DNA of 64,000 nucleotides from Flagellimonas sp. S3867 (GTDB lineage: Bacteria > Bacteroidota > Bacteroidia > Flavobacteriales > Flavobacteriaceae): contig NZ_JACVMN010000003.1 in NCBI RefSeq assembly GCF_014698935.1, forward strand, positions 490,590-554,589. The letters run 5' to 3'. Under the pieces are notes generated by a model that was not told the DNA's origin, ran no database searches, and saw nothing but the letters and a program-made list of their open reading frames with translations. The translations under genes and the position numbers were made by a program. Shown piece by piece: positions 8,322-16,922 of the stretch (the first letter of the stretch is position 1; every line of letters starts with the position of its first letter).

Positions 8322-8798
8322 CTAGATAAATAGCAAGTGCGTTCCCTCTTGATCTGCTCTGCTATAAAAGTCACCAATAGTTATAACACCATCCAATTCA
8401 TCAATCAAATCTTCCTCTTCTAAGTGAAACATATCAACCGCTAATTTACAGCCCCATAGTTTACATCCTGAATCTGATAAAATTTCTAAAAACTCACCTA
8501 CTGGTGGCATATCCAATTTCTCCATTTCCTTTTTCATCATCTTTGTGGCAAGGGCCTCAACACCTGGTAATCCACCCAACATAGTTGGCATGTGCATTGC
8601 GGGGTTGCCCACTGTTGCAACTCGTAGGTGCTCCAATTTTTTCTTCTGTATGGCCTCTAGACCAAAAAATGTGAAAAATATCTCCGATTCAATACCTTCC
8701 ATTCTAGCTCCGTTAGCCATAACAAACGCAGCGTACGCATTTTCAATGGTTCCTTTTGAAAGAATGAAAAGCATTTTTTTGACTTTGGTACCGCTCAT
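8322..8798 (-). CDS. DsrE/DsrF-like sulfur-transfer protein
   Basis: 158 residues of the DsrE/F/H-like fold. The N-terminal beta strand KMLFILSKGTIENAYAAFVMANGA and the central FFTFFGLEAI are typical, and the C-terminal part has two cysteines in GCKLWGCKLAVDMF, the position of the sulfur-carrying Cys of DsrE-type proteins. Its probable job is cytoplasmic persulfide relay. It is the last gene of the sqr - tusE-like - dsrE-like minus-strand operon, 51 bases after the previous gene, and is followed by a strong terminator. Confidence 0.88.
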   Translation of the reverse strand: MSGTKVKKMLFILSKGTIENAYAAFVMANGARMEGIESEIFFTFFGLEAIQKKKLEHLRVATVGNPAMHMPTMLGGLPGVEALATKMMKKEMEKLDMPPVGEFLEILSDSGCKLWGCKLAVDMFHLEEEDLIDELDGVITIGDFYSRADQEGTHLLFI

Positions 8799-8849
8799 AA
8801 TCTTAGTATTTAATAATTATCTGTTTTTTGTATTGATAGCCTTAAAATT

Positions 8850-9158
8850 TTAGATACAACTTTTAGGCTTTGGTATTCCGGCAATCATGGTCGCTTTCTT
8901 GAGTGGGCCACCCGGGAAAAGGCTGTAAAACTCCTTAATGTTTATAACCCCACTTTTTTTGATGCCCCTAATGGATAAAGGTTCTTCATTATTGTACTTT
9001 TCATGGATATAGTTGATGACTTCCCAATGTCTGTCGTTCATGCATATGCCATTTTCGTCTGCGATACATTCGCCAATCTCTTTAGTCCATTGGCTGAAAT
9101 TGGTCAGATACCCTTCTTCGTTCACTTCAATTTCCGTATGTGCTATTAGCTTTCTCAT
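8850..9158 (-). CDS. TusE/DsrC-family sulfur-relay protein
   Basis: 102 residues, the usual family length. The C-terminal arm reads ATMIAGIPKPKSCI, which aligns with the DsrC arm containing A-C-K-L-A-G-L-P-K-P-x-x-C. The penultimate Cys that carries the persulfide is present, but the second cysteine, eleven positions earlier, is replaced by Thr. That places the protein with TusE-like sulfur carriers rather than true DsrC, which needs both cysteines for the trisulfide chemistry of DsrAB. No dsrAB is in the window. It lies 19 bases downstream of the SQR gene. Confidence 0.9.
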   Translation of the reverse strand: MRKLIAHTEIEVNEEGYLTNFSQWTKEIGECIADENGICMNDRHWEVINYIHEKYNNEEPLSIRGIKKSGVINIKEFYSLFPGGPLKKATMIAGIPKPKSCI

Positions 9159-9177
9159 GTTATTGGAATTTATACTT

Positions 9178-10428
9178 TTAATTATTATTTATTTCCTCTA
9201 ATTGTTTTCCCTTGGTTGACATGGTGGCCGATACAAAAGGGATATGTATACCTTTGATGAGCATGTTCCAATACACCCATCTGAAGGCCATTTTACCCAT
9301 ATGGTTTGTTCTACTTTCCTTTAACAGCTGTAGCGGTCCAACCCCTGGAAAAGGGAATGTTCCTTCAACAGGTTCATGGGTATAGTTGAAATCAATCAAC
9401 AGGGCTTTACCATTACCGGTCTCTATAAAGCAGTTGGCATGGCCATCAAATTCTTCCTTCAAGGATTCCCCATTGATATATCTTATAATATTCTCCGTCA
9501 GAATTTCTGCTTCAAAATGTGCAACAGAACCTGCTTTTGAAGCGGGCAGGTTGGTGGCATCACCAATGGCAAAAATGTTTTCATGAGCAAGGGTCTGCAA
9601 GGATGCTTTGTTCGTGGGCACAAAGTTTAGATCATCACCCATGCCAGAACGTTCAATCAGTGCGTCGCCCATGTTTGTGGGAACCGTTACCAGCAAATCA
9701 TAATCCACTTCGGTATCACCGTAATCTATAATCTTGTTGTTTTCATAATCGACACGTTCAATATTGAAGTCGGTTACTTCCTTAATGCCTTTTTCTTCTA
9801 GAAGATAATGAAGGGCCTTTGTGGCCTTTGGTTTAGTAAATGCACCACCAAGTGGGGTTACAAACGTAATGTCCACTTTATCACGCATTCCTTTATTCTT
9901 GAAGAATGAATCGGCCAAGAAGGCAAATTCCAATGGTGCAACAGGACATTTTATGGGCATCTCGGTAATATGGACCACTAGTTTGCCCCCTTCCCATTCC
10001 CTTAATTTATTTCGTAGGGCTTTAGCGCCGTCATATGTATAAAAATCAAAGATGTTTTTTTGCCATTTAGGGCCTTTCATACCTTCAATTTCCTCAGGAA
10101 CAATATCGGTGCCTGTTGCAATAATAAGTATGTCGTATGGTAGTTGCCCGCCCTTTTCCAACTGAACGATATTCTTTTCTGGCTCAATCAATTCAATTTT
10201 TTCTTGAATGTAATTAACTCCCTTGGGAATAAATTTTGTGCCATTTTTCTTTACCTGCTTGGTCGTATAAATATCAAAAGGAAGAAATAAAAACCCTGGT
10301 TGATAATAGTGCGTTTTATATTGGTCAACGATCGTAATATTCCATTCCTTTTTGGGGAGTTTTCTAATGAGATGGTTTGCCATCATCGTTCCTGAAGTCC
10401 CTGCACCCAATATGACCAAATTTTTCAT
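9178..10428 (-). CDS. sqr: Sulfide:quinone oxidoreductase (FAD-dependent)
   Basis: 416 residues. The N-terminal FAD-binding motif is LVILGAGTSGTMMANHL, the second nucleotide motif IIATGTDIVPEEI, and the C-terminal FAD motif is NIFAIGDATNLPASKAG. Two cysteines are present, C161 (IKCPVAP) and C333 (GHANCFIETG). They match the redox-active pair of sulfide:quinone oxidoreductases; the third Cys seen in several SQR types is absent. The enzyme oxidises sulfide to sulfane sulfur and reduces the quinone pool, bound to the inner face of the membrane. It heads the operon with the TusE- and DsrE-like carriers and has a Crp/Fnr-type box upstream. Confidence 0.9.
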   Translation of the reverse strand: MKNLVILGAGTSGTMMANHLIRKLPKKEWNITIVDQYKTHYYQPGFLFLPFDIYTTKQVKKNGTKFIPKGVNYIQEKIELIEPEKNIVQLEKGGQLPYDILIIATGTDIVPEEIEGMKGPKWQKNIFDFYTYDGAKALRNKLREWEGGKLVVHITEMPIKCPVAPLEFAFLADSFFKNKGMRDKVDITFVTPLGGAFTKPKATKALHYLLEEKGIKEVTDFNIERVDYENNKIIDYGDTEVDYDLLVTVPTNMGDALIERSGMGDDLNFVPTNKASLQTLAHENIFAIGDATNLPASKAGSVAHFEAEILTENIIRYINGESLKEEFDGHANCFIETGNGKALLIDFNYTHEPVEGTFPFPGVGPLQLLKESRTNHMGKMAFRWVYWNMLIKGIHIPFVSATMSTKGKQLEEINNN

Positions 10429-10465
10429 CTTTCTTTAATTTTGTTTATCCTTCTTTTTACAGCAA

Positions 10466-10510
10466 TAAAGATATTTGATGAGCACCTCAGAGGGTATGAC
10501 GATTGTCATA
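10466..10510 (-). promoter_or_regulatory. Crp/Fnr-type box plus -7 element for the sqr operon
   Basis: TATGAC-gatt-GTCATA (10495-10510, centre 10502.5) is a perfect inverted repeat with a TGA-N6-TCA core. On the minus strand the -7-like element tatcttta lies at 10473-10466 (centre 10469.5), 33.0 bp away, with the sqr start codon 37 bases further. The spacing is identical to that at the other four promoters. Confidence 0.65.
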
Positions 10511-10620
10511 TTTTTGAAAAAGTTTGGTAACTTAAATTGTATAATGTGTTGTTTTTTAATGCTTTGGAAGCATGGGTGTTGGTGTTGAAATGTGAAACTG
10601 AGTTAAATCTTATGTGAAAC

Positions 10621-10647
10621 TAAAAACGGGAGCATTTGCCCCCGTTT
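10621..10647 (-). terminator. Terminator downstream of pyruvate phosphate dikinase
   Basis: Stem aaacggg (10624-10630) with cccgttt (10641-10647). Read on the minus strand it is followed by a run of T, so it terminates transcription coming from the ppdK gene that ends at 10700. Two direct repeats atgtgaaact (10590 and 10612) lie just beyond. Confidence 0.7.
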
Positions 10648-10699
10648 GTGATCATTGTCCCATTCTCCTCATAACTCTATAAAAGTGGTTGATGTCATT

Positions 10700-13429
10700 T
10701 CATCTTGCTGCTCTAACGGCAGCCTGTGCAGATGCCAGTCTAGCAATCGGAACCCTAAATGGTGAACAGCTGACATAGTTCATTGCTGTATTGTGACAAA
10801 ACTCAACTGAACTGGGTTCGCCTCCATGTTCTCCACAAATGCCAACTTTCAAATCTGGCTTTGTGTCTCTACCTCGTTCAGTACCCATTTGAATCAACTG
10901 TCCGACACCTTCTTGATCCAATACTTCAAAAGGATCCACTTTTAAAATTCCTTTTTCTATATAAACAGGCAAAAATTTGGAAGCATCATCTCGTGAATAA
11001 CCAAAGGCCATCTGAGTAAGGTCATTAGTGCCAAAAGAGAAGAAATCCGCCCTTTTTGCGATTTCAGAAGCCATTAAAGCGGCCCTTGGGATTTCAATCA
11101 TGGTTCCTACCAAATACTCAATGGAATCATTTCGTTCTTTGAATACTTTATTTGCAGTTTCTCTAATCACCTTTTCTTGTTCAATAAACTCATTTGAGGT
11201 ACCTACCAATGGCACCATGATCTCAGGCTTGGTTGTAATACCTTTTTCTTTAAGGTTCAAAGCTGCTTCAATAATGGCCCTTGTCTGCATTTCGGTGATT
11301 TCTGGATAGGTATTTCCCAATCTGCATCCCCTATGTCCAAGCATAGGATTAAATTCTTCCAGTTCGGCAACCTTGTTTTTGACTGCAGCGAGAGAAATGT
11401 GCATATCTTCAGCCAATTCTTTTTGAGTCGCTAATTGATGGGGTACAAACTCGTGTAGTGGAGGGTCTAGTAGGCGAACTGTTACAGGAAGCCCTTCCAT
11501 GACCTCAAAAATAGCTTCAAAATCACTTCTTTGCATGGGCAGTAATTCTTGTAAAGCATGCTTTCTGCCTTTAACAGTATCGGCCAAAATCATTTCACGC
11601 ATGGCCCGAATCCGGTCAATTTCAAAAAACATGTGTTCGGTTCTCGTCAAACCAATTCCGTTTGCACCAAAGCTACGTGCAATTTTAGCGTCTTTTGGGG
11701 TATCTGCATTGGCTCTAACCTCCATGGTTGCATACCTATCGGTCAACGTCATAATTTGGGCAAATTCTCCACTCAGTTCAGGTTCCATGGTAGCAACCTT
11801 TCCTTCTATAATATTCCCTGTAGAACCGTTTAACGAAATCCAATCGCCTTGATGGTATTCTTTTCCGTCAACGGTCAGGACACGTTTTTTATAGTCTATT
11901 TTCAAGGCTCCGGCTCCAGAGATACAACATTTCCCCATTCCTCTTGCTACCACTGCCGCATGGGATGTCATTCCACCACGTGCGGTTAATATTCCTTTTG
12001 CCAGATTCATGCCTTCCAAATCTTCGGGAGAGGTTTCTATCCGGGTCAAGATGGTGTTCTTGTACATCCTTGCCTCATCCGCGAAAAATACAATTTGACC
12101 CGTCGCCGCCCCTGGTGAAGCGGGTAGGCCTTGAGCTATCACATTGGCCATTTTTAATGCCCTGGGATCAAAGATTGGGTGAAGTAGCTCGTCCAATTTG
12201 TTGGGTTCAATTCGCAATAGGCATTCTTGCTCATCTATAAGCCCCTCTTTTAGTAGGTCCATAGCGATTTTCACCATTGCTGCTCCCGTACGTTTACCAT
12301 TTCGTGTCTGCAATATCCAGAGTTTTCCTTCTTGAATAGTAAACTCCATATCTTGCATATCGCGATAGTGTTTTTCAAGAACATCTTGATACTGTTTCAG
12401 CTCTTCATAAATAGAAGGCATTAGCTCTTCCAGCGAAGGATAATTTTCTAAACGGTCTGCTTCCTCAATCTTTGCTAGTTTAGCCCAACGCTCAGAGCCA
12501 AGTTTAGTGACTTGTTGGGGAGTTCTAACCCCGGCAACCACATCTTCTCCCTGGGCATCTATTAAATACTCTCCATTAAATACATTTTCTCCGGTTCCGG
12601 CATCTCTTGTAAAACATACCCCTGTTCCAGAATTTTCACCCATATTGCCATACACCATCGCCTGAACATTGACCGCGGTTCCCCAATCGGCAGGATACCC
12701 ATTCATGGTTCTATAATAAATGGCCCGGTCACCATTCCAACTATCGAATACAGCCATTACCGCACCCCATAGCTGCTCCCATGGGTCTGTGGGAAAATCA
12801 TGCCCTGTGCGCTTTTTTACGATGTCTTTGAAATCGTAGACCAAATCTTTTAAATCTTGAACAGTAAATTGGGTATCTAATTGAATGTCTCTTTTTTCCT
12901 TTAGATGCTCCATGATTTCCTCAAACGGATCTATATCATCTTTGGATTCAGGTTTCATTCCCAAGACCACACCTCCGTACATCTGAATAAAACGACGGTA
13001 TGAATCCCAAGCAAAACGTTCATTATTGGTTTTGTCCACCAAACCTTGAACCACTTCATCATTAAGTCCGAGATTCAACACGGTATCCATCATGCCAGGC
13101 ATGGAAACCCTAGCCCCAGATCGAACGGAAATCAACAATGGATTTTCACTGTCACCAAATTTGGCGTCCATTATGGATTCGATATTAGTTATGGACATTG
13201 CAACATCTTCTTCCAACATCTTTATTGTGGCATCCTTACCAAGTCGATTATACTCAGTACAGACCTCAGTGGTAATTGTGAAGCCAGGCGGTACAGGAAC
13301 TCCTATGGCGCTCATCTCTGCCAGATTGGCCCCCTTGCCACCTAAGAGGTTCTTCATTTTGCTATTTCCATCTGCAGTTTTGTTTCCAAATTGATAAACT
13401 ATTGTCTGGACTTCTTGCAATGCTTCCAT
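10700..13429 (-). CDS. ppdK: Pyruvate, phosphate dikinase
   Basis: 909 residues from the chosen start MEALQEVQTIVYQFG; an in-frame ATG at 13468 would add 13 residues unlike the family N-terminus. The nucleotide-binding half begins LLGGKGANLAEMSAIGVPVPPGFTI. The swivelling phosphohistidine domain has GGMTSHAAVVARGMGKCCISG, with His in TSHAA as the phosphate carrier. The PEP/pyruvate domain has GFGTNDLTQM-type and CGEHGGEPSS motifs near the C-terminus. It interconverts pyruvate + ATP + Pi and PEP + AMP + PPi, serving gluconeogenesis from pyruvate-yielding substrates such as amino acids. Single-gene unit with its own terminator. Confidence 0.97.
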   Translation of the reverse strand: MEALQEVQTIVYQFGNKTADGNSKMKNLLGGKGANLAEMSAIGVPVPPGFTITTEVCTEYNRLGKDATIKMLEEDVAMSITNIESIMDAKFGDSENPLLISVRSGARVSMPGMMDTVLNLGLNDEVVQGLVDKTNNERFAWDSYRRFIQMYGGVVLGMKPESKDDIDPFEEIMEHLKEKRDIQLDTQFTVQDLKDLVYDFKDIVKKRTGHDFPTDPWEQLWGAVMAVFDSWNGDRAIYYRTMNGYPADWGTAVNVQAMVYGNMGENSGTGVCFTRDAGTGENVFNGEYLIDAQGEDVVAGVRTPQQVTKLGSERWAKLAKIEEADRLENYPSLEELMPSIYEELKQYQDVLEKHYRDMQDMEFTIQEGKLWILQTRNGKRTGAAMVKIAMDLLKEGLIDEQECLLRIEPNKLDELLHPIFDPRALKMANVIAQGLPASPGAATGQIVFFADEARMYKNTILTRIETSPEDLEGMNLAKGILTARGGMTSHAAVVARGMGKCCISGAGALKIDYKKRVLTVDGKEYHQGDWISLNGSTGNIIEGKVATMEPELSGEFAQIMTLTDRYATMEVRANADTPKDAKIARSFGANGIGLTRTEHMFFEIDRIRAMREMILADTVKGRKHALQELLPMQRSDFEAIFEVMEGLPVTVRLLDPPLHEFVPHQLATQKELAEDMHISLAAVKNKVAELEEFNPMLGHRGCRLGNTYPEITEMQTRAIIEAALNLKEKGITTKPEIMVPLVGTSNEFIEQEKVIRETANKVFKERNDSIEYLVGTMIEIPRAALMASEIAKRADFFSFGTNDLTQMAFGYSRDDASKFLPVYIEKGILKVDPFEVLDQEGVGQLIQMGTERGRDTKPDLKVGICGEHGGEPSSVEFCHNTAMNYVSCSPFRVPIARLASAQAAVRAAR

Positions 13430-13617
13430 AATTAATATATTAAATGAGTACCTGTAAATAGTTGTCAAAATTACTATCTCGCCAGGTACATTTTTATGAT
13501 ATATATCAAGTAGGCCAAGTAATGGTAACCAAACAGGAAGGGAAATTTCCTAAAAAAGTTGAGTTCAATCATGGTTACAAAGAAAGTTCGCAAAACATGA
13601 ACACCTATTGGGGCTGC

Positions 13618-13660
13618 TGACCTAGGTCATTTCACTTGCCCCAGTTGAAAAATACCTTTA
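13618..13660 (+). promoter_or_regulatory. Crp/Fnr-type box plus -7 element for the DUF6799 gene
   Basis: TGACCTAGGTCA (13618-13629) is a perfect 12-bp palindrome of the TGA-N6-TCA type, centre 13623.5. The -7-like element taccttta is at 13653-13660 (centre 13656.5), 33.0 bp away, and the start codon is 27 bases later. This ties a non-sulfur gene into the same putative regulon. Confidence 0.55.
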
Positions 13661-13687
13661 CCCAGATATTAAATAAAACCTTTTACA

Positions 13688-14359
13688 ATGAAAAAGATAA
13701 TGGTAACAGTAGCATTTGTAGTTCTAGGAGCTATCATGCTCAATGCACAAGATCAGGACAGGGTACAAGATCGTGACCAGGACCGTTTGATGATGGTAGA
13801 TGGCGATGTACTTCAAATTCGTGATCGTGACCAAATACGGTTGCAAGATCCGATTACCTTAAATGACGGTACTGTGGTAAACCCAGATGGTTCTTACATG
13901 ACAAGAGACCGGGACAGGTTACGTTTGCGCGATGGTGAATGTTTGGACAATGATGGTATCAAATATCGCAACGAGTATCAATATCGGTACAAAGTGAAAA
14001 AAGAAAACAATGGATTGACGCAAGCCCAAATTCAAAAACGAAACCAAAATAGATACCAAGTTATGGTGATTGATGGTCAGGCCTTTCAAATTAGAAACCG
14101 GGAACAGAACCGGCTTCAAAATCAAGTCAATCTTGGTGATGGTCTAGTGGTGAATCCAGATGGAAGTTATCAAAATGCACAGCAAAAACAACTTCGTCTT
14201 CGCGATGGTGAGTGCATTAATATGGATGGTGCCAAATTCACAAATATGTACCAACATCGTAAAATGATGATTCAAAAAAATAAGCTGTCCCGTAAAAATA
14301 TGATGAAGAACAAAGCGGGCAAAACTTCAATGAAAAAGAAGAAGAAGAGCACATTATAG
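13688..14359 (+). CDS. Exported protein with two DUF6799-type repeats
   Basis: 223 residues with a signal peptide (MKKIMVTVAFVVLGAIMLNA). Two homologous repeats of about 60 residues (34-92 and 124-183) share the pattern D-G-x-x-x-Q-I-R-x-R, then L-x-D-G-x-V-V-N-P-D-G-S-Y, then L-R-L-R-D-G-E-C. Each has one Cys in DGEC. This pattern matches DUF6799 domains of Bacteroidota exported proteins, function unknown. The N-terminus is extremely rich in Asp, Gln and Arg, while the tail (about 188-223) is a Lys/Met-rich basic stretch. It is probably periplasmic or surface-associated, perhaps ion- or polymer-binding. A Crp/Fnr-type box precedes it. Confidence 0.85.
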   Translation: MKKIMVTVAFVVLGAIMLNAQDQDRVQDRDQDRLMMVDGDVLQIRDRDQIRLQDPITLNDGTVVNPDGSYMTRDRDRLRLRDGECLDNDGIKYRNEYQYRYKVKKENNGLTQAQIQKRNQNRYQVMVIDGQAFQIRNREQNRLQNQVNLGDGLVVNPDGSYQNAQQKQLRLRDGECINMDGAKFTNMYQHRKMMIQKNKLSRKNMMKNKAGKTSMKKKKKSTL

Positions 14360-14454
14360 GTTTTTTAAAAGGAATGTTTTGGATGTAAGACGGAACTTGA
14401 GGTGGATTTTCTTCCCGGGCATTCCGAATCTATGACAATTTTAAAATCTTCATT

Positions 14455-15360
14455 ATGAAAGCTTGGTTCATTTTCTTTTTCAATTTAGTCATTCTGCCTA
14501 CGTTCGTATTGGCTCAGAACAACAAGAAATCCGCAGAAGAAATGTCAAGTAATGGGGAATCCTATGTCCTAATGGATGTCAGCTATATCAACGATGCCGT
14601 TTTTATGGGCAGGCGTGATTCCATTTCTACTCCTTACATTTTTGCTTCCATTGGGTATTATGATAAATCAGGTGTTTTTATCGATGCCTCGGCCTCCTAT
14701 TTAGTCAGCTCAGAAGAGAATCGGATTGACCTCTTTCTGATCAGTACTGGTTATGTGTCAGATGCTGAAAAATTCAACGGAGGTATTTCGGGTACAGCAT
14801 ATTTTTTTAACGAGGATAGCTACAACGTAAAATCAGAAATCGTAGGAGATATTTCAGGCTTTCTGAGTTATGATTTCAAGGCATTGGAAGTATCTCTAAT
14901 GGCAAGTACCTATTTTAATGATGGAAGTTCTGCGGATATTTTTACTGGATTGATACTAGACCGTATTTTTTACAGCAATGATAAAAATTTTTTGATCGAT
15001 CCGACCATCGCTGTTTATGCTGGATCTCAATATTTTTATCAGGAATATTATCGAACAAGCCGTCTTGGAAACCGAAAGGTTCGGGGACAAGGTCAAACGG
15101 GTGCCTCAAATATTGCTGCAGCTACCACAATTGAGATTGAGGAAGCTTCGGAGTTCAATATCCTGAATGTGGAACTGAGTCTTCCCATTCAATACCATCA
15201 TAAACGGTTTATTCTTTCTTTTACTCCTGCCTTGGCCCTGCCACAAAGCAGCGCCACGATTACCGTTGAAGATTCAATAATAGCCGAGGATTTAAAAAGT
15301 GTTTTCTACTTCTCGGTGGGGATGAGTTATTGGTTTAACACCAAAAAGAGGGAGCAGTAG
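14455..15360 (+). CDS. Exported protein, probable outer-membrane beta-barrel
   Basis: 301 residues with a signal peptide (MKAWFIFFFNLVILPTFVLAQ). The body is rich in alternating hydrophobic/polar strands with aromatic residues, such as SYVLMDVSYINDAVF and SVFYFSVGMSYWFNTK at the C-terminus, as in small outer-membrane barrels. No enzyme motif is seen and no family is recognised. It lies 95 bases after the DUF6799 gene on the same strand and may be co-transcribed with it. Confidence 0.75.
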   Translation: MKAWFIFFFNLVILPTFVLAQNNKKSAEEMSSNGESYVLMDVSYINDAVFMGRRDSISTPYIFASIGYYDKSGVFIDASASYLVSSEENRIDLFLISTGYVSDAEKFNGGISGTAYFFNEDSYNVKSEIVGDISGFLSYDFKALEVSLMASTYFNDGSSADIFTGLILDRIFYSNDKNFLIDPTIAVYAGSQYFYQEYYRTSRLGNRKVRGQGQTGASNIAAATTIEIEEASEFNILNVELSLPIQYHHKRFILSFTPALALPQSSATITVEDSIIAEDLKSVFYFSVGMSYWFNTKKREQ

Positions 15361-15412
15361 CCCCACCGCTTCTTCTACTTGGCCATTACCTACATAAATG
15401 AGAACATAATTT

Positions 15413-16057
15413 ATGACAAGAATCGAAGAATTTGATAGAAAAACGCACTGGGAAAATCTATATAGGATGAAGGAGATTAACGAGGTCAGCTGGTATCAAC
15501 CCAATCCTGAAACTTCTTTGCGGTTAATAGAACAATTTAATCCCCCGACAAATGCAAAAATTATTGATGTAGGTGGTGGAAATAGCTTTTTGGTAGACCA
15601 TTTACTCGATTTGGGCTATACCAATGTCACGGTTTTGGATATTTCCGGAGCTGCAATAAAAGGAGCAAAACAGCGACTAGGTGAAAAAGCTTCTCAAGTA
15701 AACTGGATCATCACCGATATCGTGGATTTTAAACCTATCGAAATATATGATTTTTGGCACGACCGTGCCGCATTTCATTTTCTAACGGAGGAAGAAGATA
15801 TCCAAAGCTATCTCATTAATGCCTATCGGGGCATAAAACCCAACGGGATTCTGATACTGGGAACCTTTTCCAATAAAGGGCCAAAGCAATGTAGTGGAAT
15901 CGAAATCCGGCAATACTCAGAAACGAGTATGGCCCAAAAATTCAAAAAATACTTTAAAAAAATAGGATGTAAGATTGTTGACCATATAACACCATCTGGC
16001 ACAATACAAAACTTTGTTTTTTGTAGTTTCAGGAACCTAAGAATAAAAGAACTCTGA
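15413..16057 (+). CDS. Class I SAM-dependent methyltransferase
   Basis: 214 residues. Motif I (IIDVGGGNSFLVDHLL) and the acidic end of strand 2 (VTVLDISGAA) bind S-adenosylmethionine. WHDRAAFHFL resembles the post-motif region of thiopurine/TehB-like methyltransferases, and KPNGILILGTF is the motif III strand. Small-molecule methyl transfer is likely; candidate substrates are thiols, tellurite or other toxic chalcogens, which cannot be told apart from the sequence. It stands between the exported protein and the VIT-family transporter on the same strand. Confidence 0.88.
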   Translation: MTRIEEFDRKTHWENLYRMKEINEVSWYQPNPETSLRLIEQFNPPTNAKIIDVGGGNSFLVDHLLDLGYTNVTVLDISGAAIKGAKQRLGEKASQVNWIITDIVDFKPIEIYDFWHDRAAFHFLTEEEDIQSYLINAYRGIKPNGILILGTFSNKGPKQCSGIEIRQYSETSMAQKFKKYFKKIGCKIVDHITPSGTIQNFVFCSFRNLRIKEL

Positions 16058-16098
16058 AATAAGGAATTAAATTATATTAAAGATTTAAAACAATAAAG

Positions 16099-16812
16099 AT
16101 GGAGAAGACTGACAGTTTGGATAATTATTTGGACCCTCATTACATAACTCGAAGTAATTGGTTAAGAGCAGCTGTTCTTGGTGCAAATGATGGGATTTTA
16201 TCAACCGCAAGTCTAGCAATCGGTATAGCCGCAGCAAGCAGTTCAAGGGACCCCATTGTGCTAGCAACTTTGGCAGGGTTGGTGGCCGGTGCTTTGTCAA
16301 TGGCAGCAGGAGAATATGTTTCAGTAAGTTCACAAACAGATGTGGAAAAAGCTGATATTGAAAGGGAAAGGGAAGAATTGAAGGAAATGCCCGAAATAGA
16401 GCTACAACGTTTAGCGGAAATTTACGAAAAGAGAGGTTTGAAAAAAGAAACTGCAATAGTTGTCGCTAAAGAATTGACTGAACACGATGCGTTGGGAGCA
16501 CATATTCGTGACGAATTGGGTTTAAACGAGATAAGCCAGGCCAAACCAATACAGGCTGCATTTGCTTCAGGCGCTGCATTTACCGGAGGGGGAATACTTC
16601 CTTTTTTAGTAGCCCTTTTTCTGCCTTTACATGGCATGGAGTATTATCTATACGGTTTTGCTATTTTCTTTCTTGTTGTTTTGGGAGCATTGGCAGCCAA
16701 AACAGGAGGTTCAAGTATTGGCAAGGCCATATTGAGAATTACATTTTGGGGAACAATCGCGATGGGATTGACCGCGCTCGTTGGGTATTTGTTTAATGTG
16801 AATGTTGGATAG
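16099..16812 (+). CDS. VIT1/CCC1-family Fe2+/Mn2+ transporter
   Basis: 237 residues with five predicted membrane spans. The signature LGANDGILSTASLAIGIAAA in the first span and AAGEYVSVSSQTDVEKAD in the second match the VIT1/CCC1 family; the cytoplasmic, Glu-rich helix region (EREREELKEMPEIELQRLAEIYEKRG) is the metal-binding domain. Family members export or sequester Fe2+ or Mn2+. Its 3' end converges on the hydantoinase operon, with a 416-base gene-free gap containing repeat B. Confidence 0.93.
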   Translation: MEKTDSLDNYLDPHYITRSNWLRAAVLGANDGILSTASLAIGIAAASSSRDPIVLATLAGLVAGALSMAAGEYVSVSSQTDVEKADIEREREELKEMPEIELQRLAEIYEKRGLKKETAIVVAKELTEHDALGAHIRDELGLNEISQAKPIQAAFASGAAFTGGGILPFLVALFLPLHGMEYYLYGFAIFFLVVLGALAAKTGGSSIGKAILRITFWGTIAMGLTALVGYLFNVNVG

Positions 16813-16922
16813 TAAATAACTGTACACAACAACGAGGCTGAATTTTCCAATTTTTAATTAACAACAATGCATTTTCAATAGTTTCATAAAAAGAAGGTTT
16901 TTTGGAACTTTTCATATATGGA

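Noticed and set aside
13430..13468. Upstream start for pyruvate phosphate dikinase adding 13 residues
   Set aside because: The added residues (MTTIYRYSFNILI) do not resemble the family N-terminus; the internal Met at 13429 gives a normal protein.
13560..13571. A sixth TGA-N6-TCA match upstream of pyruvate phosphate dikinase
   Set aside because: Arms are not symmetric beyond the core and no TAnnTTTG-like element lies 33 bp away on either strand, so it is treated as a chance match.
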